The notes: generated by a model from the sequence alone, not told the origin. A stretch of DNA of 64,000 bases from DASRDR01 sp963812945 [NCBI: uncultured Candidatus Rokubacteria bacterium] (GCA_963812945.1 CAWEXD010000008.1:1550001-1614000); one strand, 5' to 3'. Counted from the first letter of the stretch, positions 50,795 to 62,481 are shown. Made by a program: numbers and translations.

Positions 50795-53236
50795 TCAGCG
50801 CTCCGCCAGGCTCAGTGAAGGCTCTGACACGGGCTCGAAGATGAGCCCCTCGCCCTCGACTCGGACCTCTATCTGGGCTCCGTCCTGGACGCGACCCGCG
50901 ATGATGGACTCCGCCAGGGGGTCCTCGATGTGCTTCTGAATCGTGCGTCTGAGCTGCCGGGCGCCGTAGGTCGTGTCGAAGCCCTTCTGGATGAGGAAAT
51001 CCACCGCCTCGGGGGACAGCGAGACCCGGATCGCCCGCTCCTCGAGCTGGGCGTTCACCCGCTCGAGCATGAGCCCGACGATGCTCCGGATGTGATCCTC
51101 GCTGAGCGAGTGGAACACGATCACCTCGTCGATCCGGTTCAGGAACTCCGGCCGGAAGGCCCGCTTCAGCTCGTCGAGCACACGCTCCCGCATCCGGTCG
51201 TAGGTGTCCTCGGCGGAGGCGGACAGGAATCCCGGGGCCGTGCGCTTGCCGATCAGCTGGGTGCCGAGGTTGGACGTCATGATCAGGATGGTGTTCTTGA
51301 AGTCCACCACGTGCCCGAGGGAGTCCGACAGCCGGCCGTCGTCCAGCACCTGGAGCAGCATGTTGAACACGTCCGGATGCGCCTTCTCGATCTCGTCGAA
51401 CAGGACGACCGAGTACGGGCGGCGCCGCACCTTCTCGGTGAGGTAGCCACCCTCCTCGTACCCGACGTAGCCGGGAGGCGCGCCCAGGAGCCGCGAGACC
51501 GAGAACTTCTCCATGTACTCCGACATGTCGACGCGGATCAGCGCGTTCTCGTCCCCGAACAGGAACTCGGCCAGGGCCCGCGCGAGCTCGGTCTTCCCGA
51601 CGCCGGTCGGCCCGAGGAAGATGAAGGAGCCCACCGGCCGCTTCGCGTCCTTGAGGCCGGCCCGCGAGCGGCGGATCGCCCGGGAGACCGCCCGGAGGGC
51701 GTCCTCCTGCCCGACCACCCGCCCGTGGATGACCTCTTCCATGCGGGCCAGCTTCGCCGACTCCTTCTCCTCGAGCCGGGAGAGCGGGATCCCCGTCCAG
51801 CGCGACACGATGTACTCGATGTCCTGCTCACCGACCACCTGGGTCTGCCGGTTCTTGTTCTTCTCCCACTCGCGCTTCAGCTCCTCCTCGCGGCCCCGCA
51901 ACGCCTTCTCCTTCTCCCGGAGCGAGGCGGCCTTCTCGAACTCCTGGGCCTCGAGGAACATGTCCTTCTCGCGGACGACCCGCTCGATCTCTTTCTCGAG
52001 CTCCTTGATCGTGGCCGGCGGCGTCATGGCCTGGAGCCGTGTCCGGCTCGCGGCCTCGTCGATCACGTCGATCGCCTTGTCCGGGAGGTGGCGCTCGGTG
52101 ATGTGCCGATCGGCCAGCTTCACGGCGAGGTCGATCGCCGCGTCGGTGATCTTCACGCGGTGGTGCGCCTCGTACTTCGGCCGGAGCCCCTTGATGATCT
52201 CGACGGCCTCCTGCACCGACGGCGCCCGGACGATGATCGGCTGGAAGCGCCGCTCGAGCGCGCCGTCCTTCTCGATGTGCTTCCGGTACTCGTCGAGGGT
52301 CGTCGCGCCGATGCACTGGATCTCGCCGCGGGAGAGCGCCGGCTTGAGCATGTTGGAGGCGTCGATGGCGCCCTCGGCGGCACCGGCCCCGATGAGCGTG
52401 TGCAGCTCGTCCAGGAACAGGATCACGTTCTCCGACTGCCGGATCTCCTTCATGACCGCCTTGAGCCGCTCCTCGAACTGGCCGCGGTACTTCGTGCCCG
52501 CGACCAGCGCGCCCAGGTCGAGCTGGAGCAGGCGCTTGGCGACCAGGACGTCCGGCACGTCGTGATTGATGATCTTCTGGGCGAGGCCCTCGACGATCGC
52601 GGTCTTCCCCACCCCGGGCTCGCCGATCAGCACGGGGTTGTTCTTCGTGCGGCGGGAGAGGATCTGGATGACCCGCTCGATCTCGGTCTCGCGGCCGATG
52701 ACGGGGTCGAGCTTGCTGTCGCGGGCGAACTGGGTCAGGTCGCGGGCGAACTCGTCGAGGACGGGGGTCTGGCTGCGCTTCTTGGGCCGCGGGTAGTACT
52801 GGTCGCCCAGGAGGGCCAGCGTCTCCTGCCGAACCTCGTCGAGCCGGGCCCCGAGGGACTCCAGGATCTTCGCCGCGATCGACTGCCCTTCCTTCATGAC
52901 GCCGAGGAGCAGGTGCTCGGTGCCGATGTAGTTGTGTCCCAGCTGGCGCGCTTCCTCGATGGACAGCTCGAGGACCCGCTTGGCCTGCGGCGTGAACGGC
53001 ACCTCTCCGAACGTGAGCGTCTTCGGGAACCCGGCCAGGGCCCGCTCGACCTCGCTCTTGACGGTCTCGAGGCGAAGCCCCAAACGCTGGAGGACCGCGG
53101 TCGCGATCCCCTCGCCGTCCCGGATCAGCCCGAGCAGGATGTGCTCGGTCCCCACGAAGTCGTGGCGGAACCGGCCGGCTTCCTCGCGGGCCAGGATGAT
53201 GACGCGTCGCGCACGCTCGGTGAATCGCTCGAACAC
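50795..53236 (-). CDS. clpC: ATP-dependent Clp protease ATP-binding subunit ClpC
   Basis: 813 aa AAA+ unfoldase. Double Clp-N domain ([49 protein letters not shown]), first AAA with GEPGVGKT and [13 protein letters not shown], a middle domain with a UVR-like segment ([15 protein letters not shown]), second AAA with [10 protein letters not shown] and [11 protein letters not shown], then the C-terminal domain. The ClpP-binding loop (L-G-F/L) is not obvious. Starts at ATG 53236 after a 190-bp gap with a likely promoter. No mcsAB or ctsR lies nearby. Confidence 0.95.
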   Translation of the reverse strand: MFERFTERARRVIILAREEAGRFRHDFVGTEHILLGLIRDGEGIATAVLQRLGLRLETVKSEVERALAGFPKTLTFGEVPFTPQAKRVLELSIEEARQLGHNYIGTEHLLLGVMKEGQSIAAKILESLGARLDEVRQETLALLGDQYYPRPKKRSQTPVLDEFARDLTQFARDSKLDPVIGRETEIERVIQILSRRTKNNPVLIGEPGVGKTAIVEGLAQKIINHDVPDVLVAKRLLQLDLGALVAGTKYRGQFEERLKAVMKEIRQSENVILFLDELHTLIGAGAAEGAIDASNMLKPALSRGEIQCIGATTLDEYRKHIEKDGALERRFQPIIVRAPSVQEAVEIIKGLRPKYEAHHRVKITDAAIDLAVKLADRHITERHLPDKAIDVIDEAASRTRLQAMTPPATIKELEKEIERVVREKDMFLEAQEFEKAASLREKEKALRGREEELKREWEKNKNRQTQVVGEQDIEYIVSRWTGIPLSRLEEKESAKLARMEEVIHGRVVGQEDALRAVSRAIRRSRAGLKDAKRPVGSFIFLGPTGVGKTELARALAEFLFGDENALIRVDMSEYMEKFSVSRLLGAPPGYVGYEEGGYLTEKVRRRPYSVVLFDEIEKAHPDVFNMLLQVLDDGRLSDSLGHVVDFKNTILIMTSNLGTQLIGKRTAPGFLSASAEDTYDRMRERVLDELKRAFRPEFLNRIDEVIVFHSLSEDHIRSIVGLMLERVNAQLEERAIRVSLSPEAVDFLIQKGFDTTYGARQLRRTIQKHIEDPLAESIIAGRVQDGAQIEVRVEGEGLIFEPVSEPSLSLAER

Positions 53237-53337
53237 GTGCCCTCCTCCAGGCCCGGCGTCTCGGCGCCGGGCGCCCGGGCGGCGCGCCCGACTTCCCCGA
53301 CCACGGTCAGGGGCGCGCCCGCCGACTTCCGAGCGTC

Positions 53338-53343
53338 ATTATA
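53338..53343 (-). promoter_or_regulatory. Likely -10 box upstream of clpC
   Basis: Perfect TATAAT on the minus strand about 100 nt ahead of clpC. A canonical -35 is absent at 16-19 nt. The extended sequence TATAATGACGC also occurs ahead of rfaE1. Just upstream, 53395-53418 has small overlapping GC hairpins (GCCCC/GGGGC) that could end the lolCD transcript, without a T-run. Confidence 0.45.
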
Positions 53344-53426
53344 CATGGCCCGAGAAGACCCGGCGGAAATTTTCGACCATCCGATCGGCACTTAGGGCCG
53401 ATCGGGCCCCCTCGGGGCTCGCCGCG

Positions 53427-54170
53427 TCAGGCCTCGACGACGGCGCGGCCGTCCACGAGCCGCACGACGCGGTCCGACCGGCGGGCCAGCTCCATGTTGT
53501 GGGTGGCGATGACGAAGGCCACCCCGCGCTCGGCCTGGAGCCGCGCGAACAGCTCGAACACGTCCTGGCTCGTCTTGGGATCGAGGTTCCCGGTCGGCTC
53601 GTCGGCCAGGATGACGGCCGGCCGGGCCACGAGGGCGCGCGCGAGCGCGACCCGCTGCTGCTCGCCGCCCGAGAGCTCGCCCGGGCGGTGACCGACGCGC
53701 TCGAGCAGGCCGACCTCCCGGAGGGCGTCCATCGCCAGGGCGCGCGCCTCTCCGGCCGGCCGGCGCTGGATGAGGGCCGGCAGCATGGCGTTCTCGAGGG
53801 CGGAGAAGTCCGCCAGCAGGTTGTAGAGCTGGAACACGAAGCCCACCTGGTCCCGCCGGAACCGCGTCAGCTCGGGGTCGGACCGGGAAAAGAGGTCCTG
53901 GTCCCGGAAGCGCACCTGGCCCGCCGTCGGCCGGTCGAGCGCCCCCAGCACGTGCAGGAGCGTGGACTTGCCCACGCCCGAGGCGCCCACGACGGCCACC
54001 AGCTCGGCCTCGTGGACGGTGAGGGTGACCCCCTTGAGGACCCGCAGGGGCTCCCCCGCGGCCCGGTACTCCTTCTCGACCCCCTCGGCGACGATCAGGG
54101 CGCGGCGCGGCGCTCCGGCCGGCTGGTCCCCCGCGCCGGGAGCCACGCCGGGCGCGGGCGTCTCACTCAT
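53427..54170 (-). CDS. lolD: Lipoprotein-releasing ABC transporter ATPase LolD
   Basis: 247 aa ATPase powering lipoprotein release from the inner membrane. Walker A GASGVGKST, Q-loop VFQLYNLLADFSALENAMLP, signature LSGGEQQR, Walker B VILADEPTGNLD and the H-loop ATHNME are all present. About 25 low-complexity residues precede the domain, so a later start is possible. It overlaps lolC by 8 bp. Confidence 0.93.
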   Translation of the reverse strand: MSETPAPGVAPGAGDQPAGAPRRALIVAEGVEKEYRAAGEPLRVLKGVTLTVHEAELVAVVGASGVGKSTLLHVLGALDRPTAGQVRFRDQDLFSRSDPELTRFRRDQVGFVFQLYNLLADFSALENAMLPALIQRRPAGEARALAMDALREVGLLERVGHRPGELSGGEQQRVALARALVARPAVILADEPTGNLDPKTSQDVFELFARLQAERGVAFVIATHNMELARRSDRVVRLVDGRAVVEA

Positions 54171-55389
54171 AGCGGAGCACCTCCACGGGATGGAGGCGTG
54201 CCGCCTGACGCGCCGGGTAGATGGTCGCCAGGAACGAGAGGACCAGCGCGGCCACCGCGATGAGGATCAGCTCCGGGGGATGCATCTTCATCGGGAGCTC
54301 GGAGAGCTGGTAGACGTCGCCGGGGATCTTGACGACGTGATACCGGTCCTGGATGAGGCCGATGGCCACCCCGAGGAGCGTGCCCACGGTGGTGCCGACC
54401 AGGCCGATCAGCACCCCCTCCGCCATGAAGACCAGCGTGACGCTCCGCGAGGAGGCGCCGAGCGCCCGGAGGACGCCGATCTCCCGGCGCTTCTCGGCGA
54501 CCATCAGGATCAGGTGGCTGATGATCGCGAAGGCCGCCACGCAGATGATCAGCGTCAGGATCACGAACATCGCGGTCTTCTCGAGCTGGATGGCCGAGAA
54601 GAGATTGCGGTTCATCTCCGTCCAGTCGCGGGTCCAGTAGGGGAGCCCCAGCGTCGACCCCAGATCGCGGGCCACGCCACGCGCCCGGTAGACGTCGGCC
54701 ACGCGCACCTCGATGCCCGACACGCGCTTCCCCAGGTCCGCGAACTGCTGCGCCGTCTCGATGGACGTGTAGGTGAGCGCGGCGTCGTACTCGTAGAGCC
54801 CGATCTCGAAGATGGCGACGACCTTCAGGGGGCGCATCTTGGGGATCGTGCCGACCGCCGTGACGGCGCCGCGGGGCGAGATCGCGGTCACCGTGTCCCC
54901 GACGAACGCGCCGAGCGTCCGCGCCACCTCACGGCCGAGCGCGATCGTCGGCTCCGGGCCCGCCAGGCTGGCCAGATCCCCCTGCTTGACCCGCTGCCGC
55001 AGCTCCTGGCGCTCGGCCTCGGGGTCGATCCCCCGCAGCACGACGCCGGTCGCCGCCTCCCCGTGCGAGAGCATCACCTGCTGGAGCACGAACGGCGCCG
55101 CCGAGCGGACCTCCGGGTGCGCCCGGACCAGGCCGAGGGCGCGCGCGGGGTCCTCGATGCCGCGGCCCCCGACGTCCATCACCAGGATGTGCGAGGTCGT
55201 CCCCAGGATCTTGCTCCTGAGCTCGTCCTCGAAGCCCGACATCACGGCGAGGACCACGATGAGCGCCATGACGCCGATCGCCATCCCGGCCATGGCGATC
55301 AGGGTGAGGAGGGAGAGGAAGCCGCGCCCGCCCTTGGCGCGCAGATAGCGGAGCCCGACCAGGAGCTCGAACGGGAGCCCGCGCTCCAT
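54163..55389 (-). CDS. lolC: Lipoprotein-releasing ABC transporter permease LolC/E
   Basis: 408 aa membrane protein. The N-terminus PFELLVGLRYLRAKGGRGFLS leads into the first transmembrane helix; a large periplasmic domain (about residues 45-265) and three C-terminal helices follow, with the coupling segment EKRREIGVLRALGASSRSVTLVF and the end IYPARQAARLHPVEVLRYE. Only one LolC/LolE homologue is present, so the complex may be homodimeric (LolF-like), as in many non-gamma bacteria. ATG 55389 is preceded by AAGGGG right after the lysS stop. Confidence 0.92.
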   Translation of the reverse strand: MERGLPFELLVGLRYLRAKGGRGFLSLLTLIAMAGMAIGVMALIVVLAVMSGFEDELRSKILGTTSHILVMDVGGRGIEDPARALGLVRAHPEVRSAAPFVLQQVMLSHGEAATGVVLRGIDPEAERQELRQRVKQGDLASLAGPEPTIALGREVARTLGAFVGDTVTAISPRGAVTAVGTIPKMRPLKVVAIFEIGLYEYDAALTYTSIETAQQFADLGKRVSGIEVRVADVYRARGVARDLGSTLGLPYWTRDWTEMNRNLFSAIQLEKTAMFVILTLIICVAAFAIISHLILMVAEKRREIGVLRALGASSRSVTLVFMAEGVLIGLVGTTVGTLLGVAIGLIQDRYHVVKIPGDVYQLSELPMKMHPPELILIAVAALVLSFLATIYPARQAARLHPVEVLRYE

Positions 55390-55394
55390 CCCCT

Positions 55395-56963
<1,569 letters not shown>

Positions 56964-56971
56964 GGCCCCGC

Positions 56972-58067
56972 CTACCTCGCCCCCGCGAAGAGGATCGCCT
57001 CGATGAACGGGTCGATGTCGCCGTCCATGACCGCGTCCACGTTCCCGATCTCGACGTTCGTCCGGTGGTCTTTGATGAGCTGGTAGGGCGCGAACACGTA
57101 CGAGCGGATCTGGCTCCCGAACGCGATCTCCTTCTTGTCCCCGGTCAGCTGCTCGAGCTCGGCCTTCTGCTTCTGATTCGCGATCTGGTAGAGCCGGGCC
57201 CGGAGGACCCGCATCGCGGTGTCCCGGTTCCGGAGCTGCGACCGCTCGTTCTGGCACGACACCACGATGCCCGTCGGCAGGTGCGTGATGCGCACCGCCG
57301 AGTCCGCCGTGTTGACCCCCTGGCCGCCGGGACCGGACGACCGGAACACGTCGACGCGCAGATCGTCATCGCGCACCACGACCTCGACGTCCTCCACCTC
57401 CGGCAAGACGGAGACGGATGCGAACGACGTGTGGCGCCGCTTGGCGGCGTCGAACGGCGAGATCCGCACGAGCCGGTGGACGCCCGTCTCGCCCTTGAGG
57501 TGTCCGAAGGCGTAGTCGCCGGTGACCTCGAGCGTGGCCGACTTGATGCCGGCCTCGTCGCCCGGGAGCATGTCCACGACCTCCACCTTGTAGCCTCGGC
57601 GCTCCGTCCAGCGCGTGTACATGCGGAGCAGCATCTGCGCCCAGTCTTGCGACTCGGTGCCGCCCGCTCCGGCGTGAATGGAGAGGATGGCGTTCTTGCG
57701 ATCGTGGTCGCCGGACAGGACGACGGTCAGCTCGAAGTCGTGCAGGTCCTTCCGGAGGCGCTGGAGGCTCGACTGGATCTCCGGCTCGAGGCTCTCGTCG
57801 CCCTCCTCGAGGGCCATCTCCCAGAAGCCGCGGTGGTCCGCGAGCTCGCGGGAGAGCTCCCCCGCCCGCCCCACGAGCCGCGCGAGGTCGTTGCGCTCGC
57901 GGATCAGGCCCTGGGCGCGCCGGGCATCGTCCCAGAACCCGGCGCTCGACATCTCCCCGTCGATGGCGGCGATACGCGATTCCTTCGAGGCCAGGTCAAA
58001 GATGCCCCCGGAGTTCTTCGAGCCGACGCTCGACGTCCGAGAACTCGCGCCGAAGCTCGCCGAGCAC
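56972..58067 (-). CDS. prfB: Peptide chain release factor 2 (programmed +1 frameshift)
   Basis: Terminates at UGA and UAA. The gene is in two frames: a 23-codon first part from GTG 58067 to an in-frame TGA (57996-57998), then a +1 shift at CTT-TGA-C and a 341-codon second part to 56972, giving about 364 aa, normal for RF2. The GGQ motif (GPGGQGVNT) and the stop-codon-reading SPF (RISPFDAAKRRHTS) are present. An upstream GGAG helps the GTG start. Conventional callers would start at about 57952 and lose the N-terminal helix. It begins 3 bp after the lnt stop. Confidence 0.96.
57995..58010 (-). promoter_or_regulatory. prfB +1 frameshift site
   Basis: On the minus strand, CGG-GGG-CAT-CTT-TGA-C. 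The slippery CTT, the UGA stop and the following C match the RF2 autoregulatory site, and the GGGGG run takes the place of the internal Shine-Dalgarno at the same distance. Low RF2 lets the ribosome pause at UGA and shift, so RF2 controls its own level. Confidence 0.95.
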
Positions 58068-58070
58068 GGG

Positions 58071-59633
58071 CTAGCTCCGGCGCCCGGCGGCGAGGCCGCC
58101 CAGGAGCGCGGCGCCGGACAGCGCCGCGCAGGCGTATGCGAAGACGTCGCCGAAGCGCGTGTAGAAGGTCCCTCCGCCCCCGAGCGGGACGTCGGCGCGG
58201 AGCACGCCGCGCGTGCCCAGCGGCAAGGTGGCCTGGATCGCGCCCGACGGCAGGACCAGCGCCGACACCCCGGTGTTCGCCGCCCGCACGACGGCGATGC
58301 GATTCTCGACGGCCCTGAGCGGCACCATCGCGAGGTGCTGCAGCGGGCCGCCCGAGTCGCCGAACCACGCGTCGTTGGTGATGTTCGCCATGAAGCTCGC
58401 GCCCCCCGCGACGAACCGCCGGAAGAGGTCCGGGAAGATGACCTCGTAGCAGATGACCGTGCCGAACGGCGCGCCCTCCAGGGGGAACACCGTCGCCTGT
58501 CGCCCCGGGGTGAAGTCCCCGATCTCGGCGGCGATCGCCTCCACGAAAAAGAGAAGCCGCTTCAGGGGCACGTACTCCCCGAACGGCACCAGATGGATCT
58601 TATCATAGCGACTCCGAATGCCCGGCCCTTCCACGAGGAACGCGCTGTTGCGGTAGCTGACGCGCCGCCCCTCGCCCTCCGCGTCGGGCGCGCCCACGAG
58701 GAGCGGCACCCGCACGGCGGCCCCGAGCTCGAGAATCCAGCGCAACGCGCCGGGCTCGAAGCGGAGGTACGCGGGCACCGCCGCCTCCGGCCAGACGACG
58801 AGCCGGCTGCCGGGCGCGGCGACGCGCGTCAGCTCCTCGTAGATCCGGAAGGTCTCCGCCCGGAACGCGGCGTCCCATTTGACCGCCTGCGAGATGTTCC
58901 CCTGCACGAGGGCCACGGGCAGGGTCGGCCCGTCGCCACCCGCGCCGGCCGGCGCGAGCTGAGCGCGGCCGACCAGCGCGGCGCCGCCGACGGCCGCCAC
59001 CGCGAGCATTCCCGCGGCCACGGCCGCGCGCCATCGCCGCTCGACGAGCGCCCAGGCCAGGGCCGTGTTCACCAGCACCATGAGGGCGGACACCGCGTAC
59101 ACGCCGCCCCACGCCGCGATCTGGATCACGAGGAGGCGCCTGGACGGCACGTAGCCCAGGACACCCCACGGGAAGCCGCCGAGGAGGTGGGTCCGGAGCA
59201 GCTCGGCCGCCACCCAGAGCGCGGGCGCGAGCCAGAGCGTCCGGGGCCCGAGCCGCGCCCGGAGCCAGGCCAGGGCCCAGGCCACGCCCCCCCAGTAGAG
59301 CGCGAGATACGCCGCGAGCGCGAGCAGCACGAGCACGGCGAGCGGCGGCGTCAGCGAGGAGAACGTCGTCATTGTGTGGGTCAACCAGCGGAGAAGCGGC
59401 ACGAAGAACATGACGCCGGCAACCCAGCTCTCGAGGAACGCCCGCCGGGGCGTCGCGGCGGTGAGCGCGAGGGCGAGCACCGGCGCAACGGCGACCCATC
59501 CCAGAAGGTCCCAGCCGGGCCGCGGGAAGGCCAGATGGAGGGCCAGTCCGGCGAGGGCCGAGACCGCGAGCCGGCGCGCCCCGCCAGCCGGCCGCGCGTC
59601 GCCGGGCGGGAGGGGGCTCGCGCCCATCAGCAC
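58071..59633 (-). CDS. lnt: Apolipoprotein N-acyltransferase
   Basis: 520 aa inner-membrane enzyme adding the third acyl chain to lipoproteins. Six or so transmembrane helices are followed by a nitrilase-fold domain with the catalytic triad: Glu in VVWPEAAVPAYL, Lys in RYDKIHLVPFGEYVPL and Cys in GTVICYEVIFPDL. Its presence fits with LolCD and outer-membrane lipoprotein sorting. Start GTG 59633 or ATG 59627. It precedes prfB by 3 bp. Confidence 0.94.
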   Translation of the reverse strand: MLMGASPLPPGDARPAGGARRLAVSALAGLALHLAFPRPGWDLLGWVAVAPVLALALTAATPRRAFLESWVAGVMFFVPLLRWLTHTMTTFSSLTPPLAVLVLLALAAYLALYWGGVAWALAWLRARLGPRTLWLAPALWVAAELLRTHLLGGFPWGVLGYVPSRRLLVIQIAAWGGVYAVSALMVLVNTALAWALVERRWRAAVAAGMLAVAAVGGAALVGRAQLAPAGAGGDGPTLPVALVQGNISQAVKWDAAFRAETFRIYEELTRVAAPGSRLVVWPEAAVPAYLRFEPGALRWILELGAAVRVPLLVGAPDAEGEGRRVSYRNSAFLVEGPGIRSRYDKIHLVPFGEYVPLKRLLFFVEAIAAEIGDFTPGRQATVFPLEGAPFGTVICYEVIFPDLFRRFVAGGASFMANITNDAWFGDSGGPLQHLAMVPLRAVENRIAVVRAANTGVSALVLPSGAIQATLPLGTRGVLRADVPLGGGGTFYTRFGDVFAYACAALSGAALLGGLAAGRRS

Positions 59634-59640
59634 GCGGGGC

Positions 59641-60051
59641 CTACGGGCAGAGCTCCCGGCGGACGCGGTCCAGGAGCCCGTTGATGAAGCCCGTGGACTC
59701 CTCGGTCGAGAAGCGCCGCGCGATCTCGAGCGCCTCGTTGATCGCGACCTTGGGCGGAACGTCGACGCCCCAGAGGAGCTCCCAGATCCCGGCCCGGAGG
59801 AGGTTCCGATCCACCACCGCCATCCGATCGAGCTCCCAGTGCTCGGCGAAGCGCCCGATCAGCTCGTCGATCTTGGCCTGGTGCGCCTTGACGCCGCGGA
59901 CGACCGCGTCCGCGAAGACGCGCACGTCGTCCTCGACCCGCTGGCGCTGCCAGAAGGCGTCGATCACGGGGCCCGGGTCCGGCTCGCCCCTGACGTCCAG
60001 CTGGTAGAGGAGCTGGAGCGCGAGCTCGCGCGCCTGGCGCCGCCGTCCCAT
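59641..60051 (-). CDS. nusB: Transcription antitermination factor NusB
   Basis: 136 aa all-helical protein that binds boxA RNA with NusE (S10) and supports rRNA antitermination. RRQARELALQLLYQLDV, VVRGVKAHQAKIDELIGRF, MAVVDRNLLRAGIWELLW, PPKVAINEALEIARRFSTEESTGFINGLLDRV cover the whole family pattern. ribH-nusB adjacency (3-bp gap) is widespread. Length is normal. Confidence 0.96.
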   Translation of the reverse strand: MGRRRQARELALQLLYQLDVRGEPDPGPVIDAFWQRQRVEDDVRVFADAVVRGVKAHQAKIDELIGRFAEHWELDRMAVVDRNLLRAGIWELLWGVDVPPKVAINEALEIARRFSTEESTGFINGLLDRVRRELCP

Positions 60052-60054
60052 GCC

Positions 60055-60576
60055 CTAGCGCCGCTTCCGCCGCGCGCGCGGCCGCGCGCCGCCCCCACGC
60101 TCATCGATGCGAGCGAACAGCGCCAGGAGCTCGAGTGCCGCCAGCGCCGCCTCCTCGCCGCGGTTGCCCACGGCCCCGCCCGCCCGGTCTTCCGCCTGCT
60201 TCCGGGTATCGGCCGTGATGACGCCGAACGTGGTCGGCAGGCCGCTCGACCGCCCTACCTCCGAGATGCCGCGAGCGGCTTCACCGGCGATGTAGTCGAA
60301 GTGCGGCGTCTCCCCGCGGATCACGCAGCCCACGCAGACGAGGGCGTCGACACCCCCCGTGCCCGCCAGGCGCGCCGCGGCCTGGGCCAGCTCGAAGGCC
60401 CCCGGCACCCAGACCACGCGCACGTCGCCCGCGCGAACGCCGTGGCGGAGGAGCGCGGCCCGCGCCCCGTCGACCAGGCGCTCGGTGATCGCCTCGTTGA
60501 ACCGCGAGGCCACGATCGCCACCCGGCGCCCGCGAGCGGTGAGACGCGATGTCGTGGAGGGAGCGGGTCCGGCCAT
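60055..60576 (-). CDS. ribH: 6,7-dimethyl-8-ribityllumazine synthase
   Basis: 173 aa, penultimate step of riboflavin synthesis, typically an icosahedral or pentameric shell. VAIVASRFNEAITERLVDGA, VWVPGAFELAQAA, CVGCVIRGETPHFDYIAGEAARG, TTFGVITADTRKQAEDRAG (phosphate and substrate contacts) are present. The C-terminus is an unusual Arg-rich tail (about 10 residues), perhaps disordered. ATG 60576; it follows ribBA by 9 bp. Confidence 0.96.
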   Translation of the reverse strand: MAGPAPSTTSRLTARGRRVAIVASRFNEAITERLVDGARAALLRHGVRAGDVRVVWVPGAFELAQAAARLAGTGGVDALVCVGCVIRGETPHFDYIAGEAARGISEVGRSSGLPTTFGVITADTRKQAEDRAGGAVGNRGEEAALAALELLALFARIDERGGGARPRARRKRR

Positions 60577-60585
60577 CGCGGGCGC

Positions 60586-61821
60586 TCAGGGACGGTCGGA
60601 GAAGAGGTGACCCAGCTTGTCGTGCTTGGTCTGGAGATAGAAGCGGTTCGCCTCCGACGGCGGCACCTCGATCGGCACCCGCTCGGTGACGCGAAGCCCG
60701 TACCCTTCCAACCCCACGATCTTCTTCGGGTTGTTGGTGAGGAGCCGCATCGACCGGATCCCGAGGTCGACGAGGATCTGCGCCCCGATGCCGTAGTCGC
60801 GCAGGTCCGCCTTGAAGCCGAGCGCCTCGTTGGCCTCCACGGTGTCCTTGCCCTGGTCCTGGAGCTCGTAGGCCCGCATCTTGTTCAGGAGGCCGATGCC
60901 CCGCCCTTCCTGCCGGAGGTAGACGAGCACTCCTCGGCCCTCGTCGGCGATGATGGCGAGCGCCTTGGCCAGCTGGTCTCCGCAGTCGCACCGCTGGGAG
61001 CGGAACACGTCGCCCGACAGGCACTCCGAGTGCATCCGGACCAGGACGGGATCGTCCCCCCGGATCTCGCCCATCGTCAGCGCGAGGACCACGCGGTCGT
61101 CCACCGTCGTCTCGTAGGCGATCGCGCTGAAGGACCCGTAGGCCGTCGGCAGGAGCGTCGTCGCCGCCCGGCGGACGAGCTTGTCCTTCTGGATGCGGTA
61201 CCGGATCAGGTCCTTGATCGTGATCATCCGGAGCCCGAAACCCGCCGCCAGCGCGACGAGCTCCGGGAGCCGCGCCATCTCCCCTTGCTCGTCCATCACC
61301 TCGCAGATCACGCCGGCCGGCGAGCAGCCCGCGAACCGGGCAAGGTCCACCGCGGCCTCCGTGTGGCCCGCGCGTCGCAGGACACCGCCAGGCATGGACC
61401 GGAGCGGCAGGATGTGCCCCGGGCGCGCGAGATCCTCGGGGCGCGTGGCCGGATCGACGAGCGCGCGGACGGTGAGGGCCCGGTCGTAGGCGGAGGTCCC
61501 CGTCGTCACCCCGCGCTTGGCGTCCACCGTCACGGTGAAGGCCGTGCCCATGGGCGCCGTGTTGTCCGTCACCATCATGCTGATCCGGAGGTCGTCGAGC
61601 CGCTCGCCCGTCAGCGGAACGCAGATGAGGCCGCGCCCGTGCTTGGCCATGAAGTTGATCGCCTCGGGCGTCACCCGGTCGGCGGCCATCACGAGGTCGC
61701 CCTCGTTCTCCCGGTCCTCGTCGTCGACAACGAGGATCATCCGTCCCTGACGGATGTCGTCGATCGCCGCCTCGATCGGGGCGAACCCGGGCCGCTCTCG
61801 TCCGCGCTCGTCGTCGCTCAC
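60586..61821 (-). CDS. ribBA: Bifunctional DHBP synthase/GTP cyclohydrolase II
   Basis: 411 aa. The N-terminal DHBP synthase (residues about 12-210) has [37 protein letters not shown] and [14 protein letters not shown]. The C-terminal GTP cyclohydrolase II has the zinc ligands ([20 protein letters not shown]), RQEGRGIGL and [11 protein letters not shown] start with GAGGG about 9 nt upstream. It provides both precursors for RibH and RibD. A frame-neighbour open frame running through ribH is a shadow. Confidence 0.96.
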   Translation of the reverse strand: MSDDERGRERPGFAPIEAAIDDIRQGRMILVVDDEDRENEGDLVMAADRVTPEAINFMAKHGRGLICVPLTGERLDDLRISMMVTDNTAPMGTAFTVTVDAKRGVTTGTSAYDRALTVRALVDPATRPEDLARPGHILPLRSMPGGVLRRAGHTEAAVDLARFAGCSPAGVICEVMDEQGEMARLPELVALAAGFGLRMITIKDLIRYRIQKDKLVRRAATTLLPTAYGSFSAIAYETTVDDRVVLALTMGEIRGDDPVLVRMHSECLSGDVFRSQRCDCGDQLAKALAIIADEGRGVLVYLRQEGRGIGLLNKMRAYELQDQGKDTVEANEALGFKADLRDYGIGAQILVDLGIRSMRLLTNNPKKIVGLEGYGLRVTERVPIEVPPSEANRFYLQTKHDKLGHLFSDRP

Positions 61822-61860
61822 CAGTCCGCCCTCGCTCCGGAGGAGTTGTCCCCCGTGGGG

Positions 61861-62478
61861 TCATGACTCCCTCCTCGCCGGATCCCACTGCTCCACAAAG
61901 GCTCGCACGTACTTGCCGATCACGTCCATCTCCAGGTTGACGTGGTCGCCCCGTCGCCGCCGCCCCAGCGTGGTCACCTCGAGGGTATGCGGGATGAGCG
62001 CGACACCGAAGGTGTCCTCACCGAGGGCCGCCACCGTGAGGCTCACACCGTCGATGGTGACCGATCCCTTGGAAATCAGCAACGGGCGAAGCGGCGCCGG
62101 CACCGCCACGTCGAGTCGCGCGCCGTCGCCCTCCGGTCCGATGGCGGTCACCTCGCCCACGCCGTCGACGTGCCCCAGGACGAGATGCCCGCCGAGCCGC
62201 CCGTCGAAGCGGAGCGGCCGCTCCAGGTTCACCGGGTCGCCGGCCGCGAGCCCGCCGAGCGTCGTCACGCGGAGCGTCTCCTCCGCGAGGTCGAAGCCGA
62301 GCCGGCCGGGCGTCACGTCCACCACCGTGAGGCACACCCCGCTGACCGCGACGCTCTCGCCCAGCGGGAGCCGCCAGCCCGGCTCGTCCGGCACGGACAC
62401 GGTCAGGCGCCGGCCGCCCCGCGCGCCCGGGTCCACTCTTCCCACGTGACCGAGTGCCTCGACGATCCCCGTGAACAT
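61861..62478 (-). CDS. ribE: Riboflavin synthase alpha subunit
   Basis: 205 aa, dismutates two lumazine molecules to riboflavin. Starts with the invariant MFTGIVEALG and contains two lumazine-binding repeats: residues about 1-95 (GESVAVSGVCLTVVD, EETLRVTTLG) and about 96-195 (GHVDGVGEVTAI, KGSVTIDGVSLTVAAL, IPHTLEVTTLG). It lies 3 bp after ribD. Often named ribC or ribE depending on organism. Confidence 0.96.
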   Translation of the reverse strand: MFTGIVEALGHVGRVDPGARGGRRLTVSVPDEPGWRLPLGESVAVSGVCLTVVDVTPGRLGFDLAEETLRVTTLGGLAAGDPVNLERPLRFDGRLGGHLVLGHVDGVGEVTAIGPEGDGARLDVAVPAPLRPLLISKGSVTIDGVSLTVAALGEDTFGVALIPHTLEVTTLGRRRRGDHVNLEMDVIGKYVRAFVEQWDPARRES

Positions 62479-62481
62479 GGC

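Noticed and set aside
47994-50939. A 981-codon plus-strand open frame antisense to bamA and skp
   Set aside because: Low-complexity composition rich in Arg, Glu, Leu and Asp; BamA and Skp on the other strand are certain. Similar long frames opposite clpC (50930-53395) and pheA-hisC were rejected for the same reason.
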